Below are positions 60,024-64,000 of a stretch of DNA of 64,000 nucleotides, piece after piece. A program made the translations under genes and the position numbers. Origin of the DNA: Sindora glabra (taxonomy: Eukaryota; Streptophyta; Magnoliopsida; Fabales; Fabaceae). The stretch spans positions 49,479,275-49,543,274 of the forward strand of contig CM035234.1 in NCBI GenBank assembly GCA_020226215.1, given 5' to 3'. Within the stretch, counting starts at the first letter, position 1; each line of letters begins with the position of its first letter. Under the pieces are notes generated by a model. It was not told the DNA's origin, made no database searches, and saw only the letters and a list, made by a program, of their open reading frames with translations.

Positions 60024-62454
60024 CATACAAGAATTCCCATTTTTTATTTCCTTCACAAACTTTTCGATATACTCTCTTCCTCATCCATTCATTTTCTCAT
60101 CCCTAACTTCACCAAATACTTATAATAAAAGCAATTTAAGAGAAATTTCCAATAATAAAGAGAAAACAGATTGAACATATATTTATTAATTTTTTATTTA
60201 ATAAAGTTATTTTTATTTTTATATTCATTTTTTATAAGAATGTTAACTTAAACTTTTACGTAAAAAAAAGGAAATCTTTATTTAATAAAATATGATATAA
60301 ATAATTAACTAACTAAATGAATTAGATCTTTGTTTATTATATTAATTATTTCCACGTATTTTATAAAATATTATTTTAGATTATTGCACAATAATTTATT
60401 ACTTATATAAAATTGAAAAACTATTCATCAATAATAAAAATACTAATTTATATAAGAAAAGGAAAAAATTTAATGAATATAAAAATTTAAGCAATATTGT
60501 CGAATAATCTCATCTCAAATTAATAATGACATTGTTTTTTTCTTTTCATCTCAATAAATATATTTTATGTAATACTTTTTTTAAAAAGAGGAAGAAAATA
60601 ATTTATTAATAAAGAGTTTTAAATTTTTATAAAGAAATAGGAACAATGTTTTTTATAAGAAAAATTAAATAAAGAAATTTTTATAACAGAGACATGTTTA
60701 TGAAAAACCAACACAAAATTTGTTTCTCTTCCGATTCAAACACTACATCTTATAAAAAAAAAAAAAAAAGCCCGGCATTCATCAACATAGTTTGATTTCA
60801 TTATATACAAGCAATGAAAAAAAAATCAATTAAAGAAATTGAAATAAAAACTTAATGGTAAGGGTAGAAAATGCTACATTTGTAAATCTTAAATTTAATA
60901 CTGGAAAAATAAGAATGTTATATGTATTAAAAAATAAGATTCAAAATTGAATACTAAGTGTAAATTAAGTACTATCATTAGATATAGAAGAGTATAATAA
61001 ATTTGTACAATTCAATATAATAAATAAAAAAAATTTAAAAACTGTTATTAAATATAAAATAGTAAAATAAATTTATAAAATTCAATATAAAAATTTAAAA
61101 TTTAATTTTAAATCCCATTTTAAGTTCATATATAATTTTTGCTTGAAAATTGATACTATAATTTGTCCCATTAACATCGTGACTTAATCATATAAAAAAT
61201 TTCACAAGAAACTCTCCAAGATGTACTTTTATAAGAGATACAAGTTGTATCTCACATTTTTAAATGGCCAAGGCTTCCTTACTCTAAATATTTTTCTAGA
61301 ACTTGACACCTTATTTAATATTTTTGCTACGTTATATCACATGTCATCAAAAATTTGATTTCATAATTTGCTAAACTTTCTTCACATATTTATAATTTTG
61401 TTCTATTAAAATTAATTATTTTAACAATATCTCAATATTTTTTATCCTAAATTTATTATCCAAATTATTTTAATTATATTTTAACATTTCAAGCATATAA
61501 ATCATTTTTTACTTATTCAATTAATTTAAATTTTATTAGAAAAATCAATTTATTTGTTCTTATAATTAAAAAATCAATTTACATAATATTTGAATTAGAA
61601 TTATTCATTTTTGTACCATAGTATACTCTCTTTTTTTTCAATTTTTTTGAAATTATAAGTTGATTAACACTATTTATATCCTTCCTTGAGAGAATGGTTA
61701 AAAAGTTTATTTGATCCACCTTATAGAAAGGAAATGGTTATTCCATCAAAAAATAGAGTTTTCACTTCATAGTAAAAGTAATGGAATAAACCATTCTATC
61801 ATATATAAATTAACCTTTTTACATACATATCCCTCATATTTTTCTTATATTTCAATATTACCCTTTGTTAATATTTAATAAAAAATCTTAGTTTTGAATA
61901 CTTTTCTATTAAAGTATCTTAATAATTATATTTTTCAGTATTAAAATTTAAAATATGACATTTTTTTTATTCTTTAAAAAAATTTAATATTAAAACTTAG
62001 TGAATTAGAATTTTTATACTTTTATTATATAAATTTTTTAATTATAATTTTGGTGATAATTTTAAATTGTAACAATTTTTATTTTTATTTCTATCTATAT
62101 TTAAATAATATTAAATTAATTAATAAAATATTTATTATTTTTATAATAAGGATATTATTATTTTTAACTACATTATTTCCATTTCATACATTATTTTGTT
62201 ATACCAAATATAAAAATAGAATAAAATACCCATTCCATTCCTTACCATACCAAATATAATTATTGATGGTCATTATATTCCATTCAATCCAATTAAATGT
62301 ACCATGAGAGTCTTGCCATAGGTCACCAAAAAAAAGAGGTCAAAATTAAAATATTAAATATTTTGTAGAGTAGATAGCTTAGTTATGATAACTACAATCT
62401 TCATTTTTTTGAGATATAAATTAAGATAATTTTTAATTATATAATAAGAGATTA
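60024..62454. other. Intergenic AT-rich sequence, no gene seen
   Basis: It contains an A16 tract (60753-60768) and a roughly 75-bp imperfect duplication (about 60970-61090). A region with many TTCCAT/ATGGAA words (61720-62290) might be a decayed MITE, but its ends cannot be fixed. No credible open frame. Confidence 0.45.
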
Positions 62455-63060
62455 TTTTCAGCATTTAAACAAAATAATTAAATAAGATTGATAAATTTAG
62501 TATGATATTTGATAGGTAAATTAAAAATGGAATATAATGAAATAGTAACTCAGCATTTGATCAAAATAATAAAGAAAATTGATTAATTTAGCATTGAATT
62601 AAATACTTAGATTATAAATGATATATAATAAATAAGTAATTGATGAGACACAATTTTAATGATTAATTTAATATGAAATTAAATATTTAAATTAAAAATG
62701 ATATTCCCTCTATTCCTTATTATCTATTATCATCTATTGTAATTAATCAATTTTACAAGTATTATGAAGGTAGCTTACTTTATTTACTCTTATTAGACTT
62801 TTCAAAATTACCATTTATTTTTTAATTATACCAAAAGTCTAATACAGTTAAAAATATAAAAAAAACTGTCATGGAATAATTATGTTTAATACTTGATTGG
62901 AATTCTAATGTTGTACATGAAAAAGAATAATTTTTTTTCAAAATATGATAAATAATAAGGAATGGAAGTAATAAATAGTCAATTAATGACACAATTTCAA
63001 TTATTAATTTAAAAAATAATTAAATACTTAAATTAAAAATGATATATAAAAAATAATTGA
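62455..63060. repeat. Tandem repeat of about 75-95 bp, interrupted by a MITE
   Basis: Related units begin near 62459 and 62551 ('cagcattt') and 62645 and 62988 ('gacacaatttt/c'). They share 'aattaaat(a)(c/t)tta(a/g)att(a)(t/a)aaaatgatat'. The third unit is split by the MITE at 62704-62968. Confidence 0.7.
62704..62968. mobile_element. Stowaway-like MITE
   Basis: The left end TTCCCTCTATTCCTTATTAT pairs with the complement of the right end, which reads CTTCCATTCCTTATTAT inward. TA flanks both sides (62702-62703 and 62969-62970). Length is 265 bp, non-coding. Confidence 0.75.
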
Positions 63061-64000
63061 ATGAATTATTTTGACCTCCTATACCCTTTGTTTTATTACA
63101 TGGATTTTTCCTGTATTTTTAAAATAAATATATAGACCTCCTTATACTTTAAAAACACGTTACACATAAATCCTTTTTGAATCAATATTAACTTTTTCTA
63201 TTAAACCATTTTTAAGTGCAAAATATAATCATTGTTTAATACTAAAAATATACATGCACTTTCTCAGCAATTTTTCTCAAGAAAGTTCAGAGAATTTTCA
63301 TTTTTTTTATTTTTAACAGCATAATCAGCTTAAAACCTACAAATTTAACTAACAAAAATACAAAAAATTTTGGTTTCTCTAATTACCTTCACAACAAATG
63401 TTCTTAATAAGTTTTAATTAGACTAAAAATTTGTATTTTTTTTAAAAATCTCAATAGAAAAGGAAAGAAAAAATTTTCTTGAAGGATTGTCAATTTTGTA
63501 TCCATTTTATCAGATTAATTTTGTCTATAATTGCAATAAAATAAAATAGTAATAAAATTTTGATTAGAAGAAGAATGTGCAATTTTAGTCACAAGAAGAG
63601 GATGTGACTTCAAATGAGTCTTTTTGTATTTTATAAAATTTCAAGCATTCATTTTTGTGTTGTAATTGATCGAAAAAATATATCCTTAAGAAAATAGAAT
63701 GTTCTCAAAAAATGAATATATATATATATATATATAAAGGGAGGGGATTAATTAATACCATTGTAGTTAAAAAGACTTATATCAAGTCTTGATTTTTTAT
63801 TCATTAAATGGCTTATGATACATTTAAATTAATTACTAAAACTAATTTTAATAATGAGGAAGAATTAATGTATATTGCGTTTAATTTCTATCTCTCTCTT
63901 ATAAAATTTTATTTTTTCTCAATTAAAAATTTTAATTTGTTTTGAAACAGAAGATTACTCTAACTTTATTTTTTTATTTTAATTGTACTATGCATTTATG
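63061..64000. other. Intergenic AT-rich sequence, no gene seen
   Basis: 63075-63230 ('gacctcctatac' twice, with a 'cacgttacacataaatcc' stretch) has the look of a common plant repeat. A TA microsatellite lies at 63717-63736. No credible open frame. Confidence 0.45.

Noticed and set aside
59986..60174. 62-residue frame
   Set aside because: Its first codon is GTG and no ATG-started version of useful length exists, which is not plausible for a plant nuclear gene.
60753..60768. A16 tract as the tail of a SINE, LINE or processed pseudogene
   Set aside because: No target duplication, promoter boxes or coding relic is visible next to it.
61720..62290. Possible MITE rich in TTCCAT/ATGGAA words
   Set aside because: No clear paired ends or target duplication could be placed.
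1..64000. tRNA, rRNA or organelle-derived insertions
   Set aside because: I found no cloverleaf with A and B boxes, no rRNA core sequence and no recognisable plastid or mitochondrial gene. A tRNA search program would be the decisive check.

Overview
The window looks like a heterochromatic, gene-poor block from a flowering plant, probably a eudicot. It is extremely AT-rich and no intact cellular gene can be recognised. Nearly everything identifiable is a decayed plant transposable element: Ty3/gypsy (Tekay/Del-like and Athila-like), Ty1/copia, CACTA, Stowaway-type MITEs and solo LTRs. The reading frames are riddled with stops and frameshifts, and many differences from expected motifs are C-to-T or G-to-A changes, as in old methylated plant repeats. 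I cannot name the species. Family names are my recognition of conserved motifs, not database matches.

The main result is a nested stack that can be taken apart by hand. A Tekay/Del-like gypsy element on the minus strand is the outer host. Its 3' LTR (10374-11727) and integrase (11742-13160) are on the left. Its RNase H, reverse transcriptase, protease and gag remnants are about 39 kb away (52223-55065). An Athila-like gypsy element, also minus strand (13161-52222), split it between RNase H and integrase. Once its own insertions are subtracted, the Athila element is about 9.0 kb with LTRs of about 1.50 and 1.52 kb.

Four insertions later split the Athila element. A 1.96-kb solo LTR (14025-15983) and an 11.9-kb copia element (15990-27905) sit almost side by side in its 3' LTR. 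A 13.0-kb CACTA element (29587-42595) sits in its 3' untranslated region. A solo LTR (49037-52153) sits in its 5' LTR. A further layer lies inside these: a solo LTR (20086-21443) in a minisatellite within the copia element, a Stowaway MITE (30598-30916) and a 6.6-kb LTR element with no recognisable gag-pol (33148-39725) within the CACTA element, and a solo LTR (49806-51376) within the outer solo LTR. Target-site duplications or recognisable terminal repeats support most boundaries.

The left flank (1-10.3 kb) is a mosaic of related gypsy LTR-like blocks carrying another clean solo LTR (5753-7406). The right flank (55-64 kb) has no recognised gene. It contains a CpG-rich patch (about 55900-56330), a large foldback element (58238-59961), a perfect G-box palindrome (59981-59990), and a tandem repeat split by a second Stowaway-like MITE (62704-62968).

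The less ordinary features are the minisatellite built from two hairpin-bearing monomer types in a higher-order order, the non-coding LTR element whose interior repeats a CCCAAAGGGGG-like motif about ten times, the multi-arm foldback element, and the coding-like fragment inside the CACTA element.
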